A stretch of DNA of 30,500 nucleotides from Paludibacteraceae bacterium (GTDB lineage Bacteria > Bacteroidota > Bacteroidia > Bacteroidales > Paludibacteraceae): assembly GCA_017550055.1 (NCBI GenBank), contig JAFYMM010000160.1, forward strand, positions 1-30,500, in the 5' to 3' direction. This document shows positions 16,801 to 24,400 of this stretch, piece after piece. Position 1 is the first letter of the stretch, and each line of letters begins with the position of its first letter. The translations under genes were made by a program, and so were the position numbers. The notes beneath the pieces are model-generated. The model saw only the letters and a program-made list of their open reading frames with translations. It was not told the DNA's origin and did not search any database.

Positions 16801-17560
16801 CGGGAAGGTGTTCGACTTGTTCGCCGAAGACGATTTCAGAGAAATTGCTGTTGTGTTCAAAAGCACCTATTGTTCGCTCTATGCGATTGTCGTAGTATGC
16901 TCCCGACGTTTTGCAGTTGATGGCATTGTAGTATATAGTGTCGAGATTGTTGCTCGATTGCAATATTTCATAGCCGAGGTGTTGTGTTTTTTCGGGAATA
17001 GTAAAAGATATTAGTTTTGGACATAAAGCGAAAGCATAATTGTCTATGATTTCGACATTCTCACCCATTATAACAGATTTTAGTTCTGGGCAATTGGTGA
17101 AAGCTCGTTCGCCAATATGGGTTATTTGGTCGTGTATTTCAATTGTTGTTATTCCACTATGGGCGAAAGTGTATGGTTTTATTTCGGTGATGGTGGCAGG
17201 TAATTTAATATCGGTCAGAGAAGAACATCCAGCAAAAGCACCATCTCCGATGATTTGTATGTTGCAATTAGGTTCGAATATTATTTCTTTGATATACGTG
17301 TTGCCACTGAACGCATTTTCGGCAATTTTTGATACGAAATATATTGTGTCGTTATATGAAATTTCGGCAGGAATATAGACGGTTTTTTCTTTGAGAGTTG
17401 TATTTTGTTTGGTTATTTCTACGTTGATTTCGTCTATTTTTTGGTATAAAAGAGTGCACCCTTGGGATTTGTAGGATATTGGTTGCGCCCAAGAGAATAA
17501 AAATGATGTTAATATAGTGATACTTAACGATAGACGTAATAAGTATGTAGTTTTTTCCAT
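13841..17560 (-). CDS. BspA-like leucine-rich-repeat protein, about 44 repeats
   Basis: A 1239-residue exported protein with a signal peptide (hydrophobic stretch to SFLFSWAQ near residue 26) and then almost only LRR_5 (BspA-type) units of 22-23 residues. I count about 44 units with the pattern AF-x-x-C-x-x-L followed by I-x-I-P and I-x-x-x-A. Two units are interrupted by 20-40-residue insertions near residues 215-300 and 750-850. BspA-type proteins often bind host or matrix proteins. There is no lipobox, no C-terminal sorting domain and no membrane anchor; the protein simply stops after the last repeat, so its retention on the surface is unclear. The gene is AT-rich. Its promoter lies at 17566-17596, and the predicted start of transcription nearly coincides with the ATG. 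rdgB, porZ and DPP IV follow on the same strand. Confidence 0.92.
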   Translation of the reverse strand: MEKTTYLLRLSLSITILTSFLFSWAQPISYKSQGCTLLYQKIDEINVEITKQNTTLKEKTVYIPAEISYNDTIYFVSKIAENAFSGNTYIKEIIFEPNCNIQIIGDGAFAGCSSLTDIKLPATITEIKPYTFAHSGITTIEIHDQITHIGERAFTNCPELKSVIMGENVEIIDNYAFALCPKLISFTIPEKTQHLGYEILQSSNNLDTIYYNAINCKTSGAYYDNRIERTIGAFEHNSNFSEIVFGEQVEHLPEYLLYNCHSIDTIDFPKSIKTIDRFALHNTKWYNSIKSDMLYVNNILYSYKGNNDSIFATDFKENTTTIATNCFKNNSQLEYINFPSNILYIYNSAFENCTNLKTINLPYDLEILDDYAFKNCKNLTNVKFNNLLKHIGKYCFCNCYSLQNASLPTSLKSMKEGVFYNCQSILNANIPNSIKNIPAGTFSKCPNLERVTLHNNITSIQEYAFAGCSLLDSIIIPAKCTRIGNRAFSHCSNLSQIDIKSQFLHIEPFAFYKCESIYYIDLKNVKYIGNKAFAYCTNLSYLTIGEDLIIIEDYAFEYCKSLYSIELPQTVTQIGKRAFSGCSYLSKVKIDNATTNIGAYAFSNCQLLTYIDLGENITDIGTSAFFNCQSLIEIDLKHPLEKIEDKCFANCESLKSITLPQGIESIGEKAFAGCKNLSSISIPNTTTIIKEQAFYECNSLTSIEIPNTVEEIQPKAFGKCYNLTNIIYNAENCKTKKPIFDYTTKTASLTIGNTVQNIDDYAFYGMNIESITIPTSVNSIEKFAFANSTPLKNINIQSNSDIKIDNSAFNNTAWFNSQNNNIIYIDNVAFKYIGNNKPKSIIIKEGTIAIASNFMANNTDLEQIVLPQSLSAIGPNAFDGCSNLKTIVFPNSLNSIYESAFANCSSLKYINIPTSISLIDNSAFENCTQIDSINLNNAYCSIGSAAFRNCSNMKKAKLGNNITQIGDMAFAYCSSLQYINSDKNIILPPEIKIINTATFHNCTQLKGKITIPKKVESIKEMAFEGCSSINSVELSSNLRHIDMSAFDKNTNFTRYLDSSNKIFSTYNGVLYSSDMNILLHCPQGYNDTYVAHNKAKIVDSYAFNKCTKIQHVILYHIEEIKDYAFNGCTNLKRVSLGKNLQSLTHKAFNGCLNLEAISIRSDNTQYKSEDGIIYSADMTTLIFCPRAKKGKVKIPKSVQNIADYAFYGCNQITEIITHKNIKNIEKNSFTDCNAKINKL

Positions 17561-17565
17561 AGTTG

Positions 17566-17596
17566 CAAAGGTACAAAAAAATGTATAAAGTACAAA
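17566..17596 (-). promoter_or_regulatory. Promoter for the LRR-rdgB-porZ operon
   Basis: On the minus strand TTTG (17593-17596) and TACCTTTG (17566-17573) are 19 bases apart, an exact Bacteroidota promoter. Only five bases separate the -7 box from the ATG at 17560, so the mRNA would be leaderless or nearly so. The sequence around it closely resembles the exporter promoter at 3072-3102. Confidence 0.65.
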
Positions 17597-17611
17597 GTAT
17601 AAATTGTAATT

Positions 17612-17642
17612 TTTGTTGTGTGGATTTTTTTTTGTACCTTTG
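17612..17642 (+). promoter_or_regulatory. Promoter for the SDR-zinc-finger gene
   Basis: TTTG at 17612-17615 and TACCTTTG at 17635-17642 are 19 bases apart. Transcription would start near 17648 and leave a leader of about 18 bases to the ATG at 17667. It is divergent from the LRR promoter; the two -33 elements lie 15 bases apart, so the promoters could share a regulator or interfere. Confidence 0.65.
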
Positions 17643-17666
17643 CACGTTTTTATATTACAAAATATA

Positions 17667-19178
17667 ATGAAGAAAAGAGTATTTATTACTGGGGCTACAG
17701 GTCATATGGGATGGGCTACTGTTCAGGAGTTTATGTCTCGTTTGGACCGATTTGATGTTACGGTTTTGGCTCGCGATAGCAAGAAAAATCGTAAACTTTT
17801 AGCTCCTATTCAAGACAAAATTCGTATAGTTTGGGGTAATCTTGCTAAATATGAGGATGTTTTACGTGCGACAGAAGGAGCTGATTATGTTCTTCATATA
17901 GGAGGATTGGTATCACCTAAAACCGACTATTTCCCTAATCGTACTCGTAATGTTAATATCACAGCAGCAAAGAATGTTGTGAAGGCAGTGTTGGCACAAC
18001 CTAATGCCGATGATATTCGTGTTTGTTATGTAGGTACGGTTGCGCAAACCTCTGACCGAAACGAGCCTATTCACTGGGGACGTACGGGCGACCCTATTTG
18101 TATTTCGGTTTATGACCATTATGCAATTTCTAAAACGATTGCAGAACGTATATTTGTTGAAAGTGGCATAAAACATTGGGTGTCACTTCGTCAGTCAGGA
18201 ATTCTTTATGCAGATATTCTTAAGAATTATGACCCGATTATGTTCCACGTTCCATTGCGTGGAGTGCTTGAATGGGCAACTGTAGAGGATTCGGGTCGTG
18301 CGATGGCTAATCTTTGTGAGGATTGGGTTTCACCTGATTTTTGGAATCGTTTTTATAATATTGGTTCAGGGCCAGAATATAGACTTTCGAACTATGAGTT
18401 CGAGTGTAAGCTGTTGAAAGCTATATCATGTCCTCGTCCAGAGAAAATATTCAATCCAGAGTGGTTTGTAACACGTAACTTCCATGGACAATGGTATGCT
18501 GATTCACAAGTGCTTGAGGATTATCTTCATTTCCGTGCCAATGTGCCAGTTGATGAGTATTTCAATCAAATGAAACGTCAGCTTCCTTGGTTCTTCTCGT
18601 TGGCATGTCTTGCACCAGCTCCGATACTTAAACTTGCTATGCGTCCAATGGCATACAAGAAAAAATGGGGTACGCAGTGGTGGATTAAGAATAATGACAC
18701 TCAGCGTATTGCGGCTTATTATGGGTCGATGGAAAAATATAAGGCTATTAAGCCGTGGGCAGAGCAAGACCTTTCGCATCCGAGTGAAGAGGCAATTATT
18801 CTCAATCATGGATATGATGAGACAAAATCGCGTGATGAGTGGACTATTGAGGATATGCGTCAGGCTGCAGAATTCCGTGGTGGTAAGTGCTTGAGCGAGT
18901 CGATGACAAAAGGCGATTGGCGTACACCATTAGAGTGGGAATGCCAGTTTGGTCATAGATTCAAGGCATCGCCTGCGCTTGTTCTTCTCGGTGGACATTG
19001 GTGCCCTGAGTGTTTGCCTGCTCCTTGGAATTATGATGAAATAGCCAAAGGCAATCCATTCTTTGCTCAAGTGTGGGAACCATTCCACAAGGACGACCCT
19101 CAACCTAATTTTTATCCCGAATCGATACTTCAAGGTTGGGATGGAGATGATAGGGAGTTAACAGCTAATCGCTGTTGA
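17667..19178 (+). CDS. NAD(P)-dependent SDR/epimerase fused to a zinc-finger-like domain
   Basis: A 503-residue cytoplasmic protein. The start at 17667 (MKKRVFITGATGHMG) lies downstream of the promoter. Residues 1 to about 330 form an extended short-chain dehydrogenase fold with cofactor motif G9-x2-G12-x2-G15, LHIGGLVSP around 76-84, and catalytic Tyr152-x3-Lys156, so an active NAD(P)-dependent epimerase, dehydratase or reductase is likely. A middle helical region (about 300-400) follows. The C-terminal ~95 residues contain GGKCLS, WEC, GHRF and HWCPEC: Cys408, Cys426, His430, Cys446 and Cys449 match a treble-clef type zinc motif common in phage and endonuclease-associated proteins. I do not know the substrate. 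It is followed by a secreted PCMD-like gene after 169 bp. Intact, with no frameshift. Confidence 0.85.
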   Translation: MKKRVFITGATGHMGWATVQEFMSRLDRFDVTVLARDSKKNRKLLAPIQDKIRIVWGNLAKYEDVLRATEGADYVLHIGGLVSPKTDYFPNRTRNVNITAAKNVVKAVLAQPNADDIRVCYVGTVAQTSDRNEPIHWGRTGDPICISVYDHYAISKTIAERIFVESGIKHWVSLRQSGILYADILKNYDPIMFHVPLRGVLEWATVEDSGRAMANLCEDWVSPDFWNRFYNIGSGPEYRLSNYEFECKLLKAISCPRPEKIFNPEWFVTRNFHGQWYADSQVLEDYLHFRANVPVDEYFNQMKRQLPWFFSLACLAPAPILKLAMRPMAYKKKWGTQWWIKNNDTQRIAAYYGSMEKYKAIKPWAEQDLSHPSEEAIILNHGYDETKSRDEWTIEDMRQAAEFRGGKCLSESMTKGDWRTPLEWECQFGHRFKASPALVLLGGHWCPECLPAPWNYDEIAKGNPFFAQVWEPFHKDDPQPNFYPESILQGWDGDDRELTANRC

Positions 19179-19347
19179 TTTTTGCTTCGCTCGGCAATTA
19201 GAATAAATTCTATTGCTTTCGCTTATCGCAAAAATTGAGAATAAAAACTGCTAACTACTAACTATTTATAGATTTTGTTATTATCGAATTATTACCTAAA
19301 ACCTTAAGCTATTACAAAATTTAAAATCTAAAAACAATTGATTCGAT

Positions 19348-20304
19348 ATGACAATGAAAAGATTATTTTTGCTATTAAGTTGTGCTTTGTGTATGGCACA
19401 TTGTGCGTTTTCGCAAGAACGTATTGAACTAATTCCTTATGGAGATATGGAGCAGTGGGCAGTGCGTTATGTCAAAGAGAGTGCATTGCTTGGTGGTAAG
19501 ACAAAAACTCTTTATGTAGTAGCACCTACGGATACAATCAAGGGTAATAAGGCTTATACGTTTGAAAATACGCCATGGGGTATTTCGAATGCTTGGGCGG
19601 CACCTGCTGGTATTGATAAGGCGGCATGTACTACTCAGCCAGAACGACGTGGAGATGGTTGGTGTGCGCGTTGCGATACTCGTATTGAAACTGTGCGAGC
19701 ACTTGGCATTGTTGATATTAGAGTTGCCATTGCCGGTACGTTGTTTTTGGGTAAAGTAATTGAGCCTGTGCGTGATGCGAGTGATCCATATGGTGCGATT
19801 GAAATGGGCATTCCATTCACAAAAAAACCGAAGGCATTGATGCTCGACTATAAAACTAAAGTAAATCCAGAGCATAAACTTATAAAGGCTAAGATTTTCT
19901 CTGTTCAAGAAATTGATGGGCATGATGAACCTGAGGTTTATGTCTATCTTCAAAAACGTTGGGAAAAAGATGGCAAGATATATGCTAAACGTGTGGGTAC
20001 TATGCGTTATCGTTTTTCTAAAACCACTCCTAATTGGCAAAATGATGCTCGTTTTGAAATTCATTATGGTGATATTACGAAGGAGTCGTGGTTTAAGCCA
20101 TATATGGATTTAAATCCTAATGATGGTGCTTTTAAGGCTGCGAATTCAAAAGGTAAAATGGTGAAGATTGAAGAGATTGGTTGGGCTGACGAAGATGAAG
20201 CACCTACGCATGTGGTTTTGATGCTCACAGCAGGTTGCTATCCTGCATGGTATGGATGTCCGGGCAATGCGTTTTGGATTGATAATGTTCGTTGGGTGTA
20301 TTAA
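19348..20304 (+). CDS. Secreted PCMD-like protein (putative carbohydrate-binding)
   Basis: A 318-residue protein with a signal peptide (MTMKRLFLLLSCALCMAHCAFSQ; a second ATG two codons in is also possible). Mature sequence begins ERIELIPYGDMEQWAVR. The pattern resembles the PCMD family (putative carbohydrate metabolism domain): an N-terminal W-x-N-A/W-A region (WGISNAWAAP), GIPFTKKPKALMLDYKTK in the middle, alternating strands with VYVYLQKRWEKDG, and a C-terminal A-F-W-I-D-N-V segment as in jelly-roll carbohydrate-binding modules. This is a by-eye match. There is no sorting domain or lipobox, so a periplasmic or released protein is likely. It follows the SDR gene by 169 bp without an evident promoter and is closed by a strong terminator. 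The signal-peptide core is encoded by short repeat words. Confidence 0.8.
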   Translation: MTMKRLFLLLSCALCMAHCAFSQERIELIPYGDMEQWAVRYVKESALLGGKTKTLYVVAPTDTIKGNKAYTFENTPWGISNAWAAPAGIDKAACTTQPERRGDGWCARCDTRIETVRALGIVDIRVAIAGTLFLGKVIEPVRDASDPYGAIEMGIPFTKKPKALMLDYKTKVNPEHKLIKAKIFSVQEIDGHDEPEVYVYLQKRWEKDGKIYAKRVGTMRYRFSKTTPNWQNDARFEIHYGDITKESWFKPYMDLNPNDGAFKAANSKGKMVKIEEIGWADEDEAPTHVVLMLTAGCYPAWYGCPGNAFWIDNVRWVY

Positions 20305-20331
20305 ATTTGATTTTCGATATAGGTTTATATG

Positions 20332-20375
20332 AATAATCCCGTAAGTTTGTGCGACTTACGGGATTATTTTTTTTG
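20332..20375 (+). terminator. Strong rho-independent terminator after the PCMD gene
   Basis: A perfect 15-bp stem (20332-20346 with 20354-20368, 7-nt loop TTGTGCG) with a GC-rich centre runs into a T tract. It lies 28 bases after the stop codon and isolates the SDR/PCMD pair from ruvA. Confidence 0.92.
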
Positions 20376-20647
20376 GGTGGTTTGAAGTTGTGAGTGTGCA
20401 GTCGTAGTTGTAAAGGTGTTTGTTGGTATAAGTAGAGATTGCTTTATCCTATATTTATGGTATATTTATGGTATATTTATCCTATATTTATAGTATATTT
20501 ATCCTATGTTTAGGGTAAGGAGAGGTATGGGTGGGAATTTAATAGTTGCGAGATTGTTTTTTGTTGTATATTTATGAGCAATAAAATGGGGTATTTTTGC
20601 GTTATATTTTCGTTGAAGAGTGGGCAAAAATATTTATTGTTTTTCGT
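20376..20647. other. Gene-free region upstream of ruvA-sprA
   Basis: About 270 AT-rich bases between the terminator and the ruvA promoter. The only clear structure is the 11-bp tandem repeat (20450-20515). No open frame shows protein-like features. Confidence 0.6.
20450..20515. repeat. Six tandem 11-bp repeats (TATATTTATNN)
   Basis: Six head-to-tail units start at 20450, 20461, 20472, 20483, 20494 and 20505. Five share TATATTTAT and vary in the last two bases (GG, GG, CC, AG, CC); the sixth is TATGTTTAGGG. The 11-bp period is close to one helical turn, so the AT tracts lie on the same face of the DNA. It lies about 130 bp upstream of the ruvA promoter. Confidence 0.8.
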
Positions 20648-20678
20648 TTTGAGAAGTGGATTTTTTTTTCTAAATTTG
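20648..20678 (+). promoter_or_regulatory. Promoter for ruvA-sprA (TTTG-N19-TAAATTTG)
   Basis: TTTG at 20648-20651 and TAAATTTG at 20671-20678 with 19 bases between match the Bacteroidota consensus. A start near 20685 gives a leader of about 95 bases, long enough for regulation, though I see no known riboswitch in it. Confidence 0.55.
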
Positions 20679-20779
20679 TAAATTGTGTAAATTGTATTTT
20701 ATAACAAATTCAAATGGCTGGTAATTAGTGGTTTACTGATTGCTTGGTTTGTTGTATTATATTCTAAATTGTAAGTTTT

Positions 20780-21370
20780 ATGATTGAATATATCAAAGGT
20801 GAGATAACTGATTTGACTCCGACGTATTGTGTGTTGGAAACAAATGGCATTGGTTATATGTTGAATATATCGCTTGTGACGTATCAGGAGTTGCAAGGGC
20901 AGTCGGCTACGAGATTGTATGTTTATGAAAATATACGTGAGGATGCGCATGTGTTGTATGGATTCTTGACTAAGGAGGAGCGAGAGTTGTTCTTATTGCT
21001 CATTTCGGTGAGTGGTGTGGGGGCGGCTACCGCGCGTATGATTTTGTCGAGCTTCACGGCTATGGAATTGCAAGAGGTGATTGCTACGGGCAATGTGAAT
21101 GCAATCAAGTCGGTGAAGGGTATTGGTTTGAAGTCGGCGCAAAGAATTATTGTGGATTTGAAAGATAAAGTGCAAACAATAGGTGGTTCGGATGCTCCTA
21201 CGCTTAATTTGGCTACTGGGTCAAATGAAAATATGGAAGAGGCTGTGGCGGCATTGGTGGCATTGGGATTCCAACGTGCAGCATCGGTAAAAGTGGTTGA
21301 AAAATTGTTGAAAGAGGATGCAGTGATGCCTGTGGCCAAGATTATTAAACGCGCATTGGCGATGATTTAA
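20780..21370 (+). CDS. ruvA: Holliday junction DNA helicase subunit RuvA
   Basis: A 196-residue protein whose tetramer binds four-way DNA junctions and loads the RuvB motor for branch migration. The start MIEYIKGEITDLTPTYCVLE is the standard N-terminal OB-fold (about 1-63). Two helix-hairpin-helix motifs follow, SGVGAATARMILS near 77-90 and KGIGLKSAQRIIVDLKDK near 112-130. A flexible link (about 135-148) leads to the small C-terminal RuvB-binding domain (EEAVAALVALGFQ to the end). Length is normal. It has its own promoter and precedes sprA by 68 bp, an arrangement I recall from other Bacteroidota, in which sprA/sov sits near ruvA. Confidence 0.97.
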   Translation: MIEYIKGEITDLTPTYCVLETNGIGYMLNISLVTYQELQGQSATRLYVYENIREDAHVLYGFLTKEERELFLLLISVSGVGAATARMILSSFTAMELQEVIATGNVNAIKSVKGIGLKSAQRIIVDLKDKVQTIGGSDAPTLNLATGSNENMEEAVAALVALGFQRAASVKVVEKLLKEDAVMPVAKIIKRALAMI

Positions 21371-21438
21371 GATACGGAGTAGGGAATAGGGAGTAAAGAT
21401 TTTTTTATTATTAATTTTTAATTGTTCATTAGTATATC

Positions 21439-24400
21439 GTGAATTTTTTTCAAAAGATAGTTGTTTTGGCGTTTTGCTCTGGGTTGGTACTTGGGGTAGT
21501 TGAGCCGTTGTGGGCTATAGGACAGGATGTTGTGACGGATGATGAGGTGCCATATTATAACGTTGAGGCTCATCAGGATTATATGTATGATCCCGTTCCT
21601 GCTCCTGAGTCAGCAACGAGGGTAAAACAGTTAGGCGGACAACAGTCAACAGTCAACAGTCAACAGTCTGTTGTTGATGTGTTGCAAGAAGATGCTCCAA
21701 TGGATTTGAAAGACCCATCGAATGTTGAAACTAAGATAGAATATGACCCAGAGACAGGGAATTATATTGTAAGGACAATGATGGGGGACGAGGAGTTGGT
21801 TTCGGCGTTTACATTGACGCCAGATGAGTATAAGCAGATGTCGTTGAAAAAACAGATGGGGGCGTATTGGGCAGAGAAGAATAAGAAAGCCGCAGAGAAT
21901 TATGAGGATAAATTTAATATCACGGACATGAAATTCTCGTTGGGTCCAGCCGAGAAATTGTTTGGTCCTGGCGGTGTACAAGTTAAGACTCAAGGGTCGG
22001 CTGAGTTGACCTTTGGTATTAAGCATAATAACGTGCAAAACTATTCGTTGGCAGAGCGTTTGCGTAAGACTACGACCTTTGATTTTGATGAAAATATTCA
22101 ATTGAGTGTGAATGCTACGGTGGGTGATAAGATTGGATTCACGATGAACTATAATACCGAGGCTACGTTTGATTTTGACCAGCAGTTATTGAAACTTAAC
22201 TATCAAGGCAAAGAGGATGAGATAATTAAGAGTATAGATTTGGGTAATGTTAGTTTGCCGTTGAATTCATCGTTGATAAAAGGTAACTCTGCACTTTTTG
22301 GTTTGAAGACAGAGTTGCAATTTGGTAAATTGAGTGTTACGGCTGTGGCATCGCAACAACAATCGGAGACAAAACATGTGAACTCGAAAGGAGGTTCGCA
22401 ATTGATGGATTTTGAGGTGGCGATAGATAATTATGACGAAAATAAACACTTCTTTTTAGCGCATTATTTCCGTGATACATACGACCAAAATATGTCGAAA
22501 TTGCCTCATATTATGTCGGGTGTTACGATTACGAGATGCGAAGTTTGGGTGACAAATAAGCGAGGAAACTTTGAGCAAGCACGTAATATTGTGGCATTTA
22601 TGGATTTGGCAGAAGGTGTTAGAGTAGATAATAATCATTGGAATACATACGGTGCAATGCAACCAGACAATGCGGCAAACTCGTTGTATGATGAGGTGAA
22701 AGCATTGGAAGGTGTGCGTGACATTCAGTCATGTAATTCTGTATTAGATGTGGCGTATAATTCTTATGACATATTTGGTGGTCAAGATTATGAGAAGATA
22801 GAGAGTGCGCGTAGATTGGAGTCGTCGGAATATACACTCAATAGTCAGTTAGGTTTCATTTCGTTGCGTCAAGCATTGAATAATGATGAGGTGTTGGCTG
22901 TTGCATTTGAATATACTTATAATGGTAAGACATATCAAGTCGGTGAATTTTCGACTGATGGTATAGATGCACCAAAGGCATTGATTGTTAAATTGTTGAA
23001 AGGTACGGCTACATCGCCACAGACGGCGTTGTGGGACTTGATGATGAAGAATATTTATTACCTTGGAGGCAACCAAGTGCAACAAGAGAAGTTTAAATTG
23101 AACATTCAGTATAAGAACGATTCGAGTGGCGTTTATGTGAACTATATACCAGACGGAGCAATAAAAAATCAGTTGCTTGTCAAAGTGATGAATTTGGACC
23201 GTTTGGATTCTCGTAATGAGCCTATGCCTGATGGTCAGTTTGACTTTGTGGAAGGATATACCGTTTATTCTTCTACGGGTAGAGTAATATTCCCTGTGGT
23301 TGAGCCGTTTGGCGAGCATTTGCGCAAGATGATAGGCAACGATGCTATTGCGGATAAATATTGCTTCCAAGAATTGTATGATTCAACAAAGATTGTGGCT
23401 CAGGAGTTGACAGAGAAAAACAAATTTAGATTGTCGGGTAAATATCAAGCAAGTTCGGGAAGTGTAATTCGACTAAATGCGATGAATGTGCCTCGTGGGT
23501 CGGTTGTGGTAACTGCTGGAGGTCAAACTTTGACTGAAAATGTGGATTATACTGTTGACTATACAATGGGTACCGTGACGATATTGAATCAGGCAATTTT
23601 GTCGTCGGGCAATAATATTGATGTGCAGTTGGAGAGCCAGAGTATGTTCAACATGCAGAGAAAGACATTGGTGGGTGCTCATGCCGAGTATGCGTTTACG
23701 AAGGATTTTTCTGTAGGTGGTACTATTATGCACTTGAGCGAGATGCCGTTAGTAGTTAAGACAGAGATGGGGTCGGAGCCAATAGCAAATACTTTGTGGG
23801 GATTGAATGCTGCTTATCGAGGGGATGTTGCATGGTTGACCAAAGGAATAGATGCTGTACCCGGAATCAATGCGACTGCGCCATCGAATGTAGTGTTTAA
23901 TGCCGAGTTTGCGCACATGATACCCGGACATAAAAAAGTGGATAACAATCCTGGTTATGCATATTTAGATGACTTTGAAAGCACTGAGACAACAATAGAC
24001 TTGCGCTATCCATATTATTGGCATTTGGCCTCAACACCATCAGACCCTACATCAGGAGCGTTATTCCCAGAGGCAATTAAGACAAGTAACACAGAGTATG
24101 GAATGAATCGTGCGTTGTTCAATTGGTTTACGATTGACAATACGGCGTTTAATCGTTCAAATTCACAAACACCAGAGCATATTCGTAGAAATAAAGACTT
24201 ACAAAGCAATCATTTAACCCGCGAAGTTAAAGAACAAGAGTTATTCCCTAATCGCGATGCGATATTGGGACAATCGTCGTATTTGCCTGTTTTGAACGTA
24301 AGTTTCTATCCATCAGAGCGTGGACCATATAATTTGGATTTAAATGTAAATCCATTGACTGGAGAATTATTGAATCCAGAGAAAAGATGGGGTGGTATGA

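Noticed and set aside
13841..17560. Frameshifted or degraded LRR gene
   Set aside because: The single frame is open for 1239 codons with regular repeats; insertions between repeats are in frame.
17613..17666. Longer N-terminus for the SDR protein
   Set aside because: The extra 18 residues are translated promoter sequence (TACCTTTG region); the Rossmann start MKKRVFITGATG fits the ATG at 17667.
19429..20064. 211-residue minus-strand open frame
   Set aside because: Shadow of the PCMD-like gene; composition rich in Ile, Thr, Arg and Ser, as expected from antisense translation.
20450..20515. CRISPR array
   Set aside because: Units are 11 bp head to tail with no spacers, and no cas gene is present.
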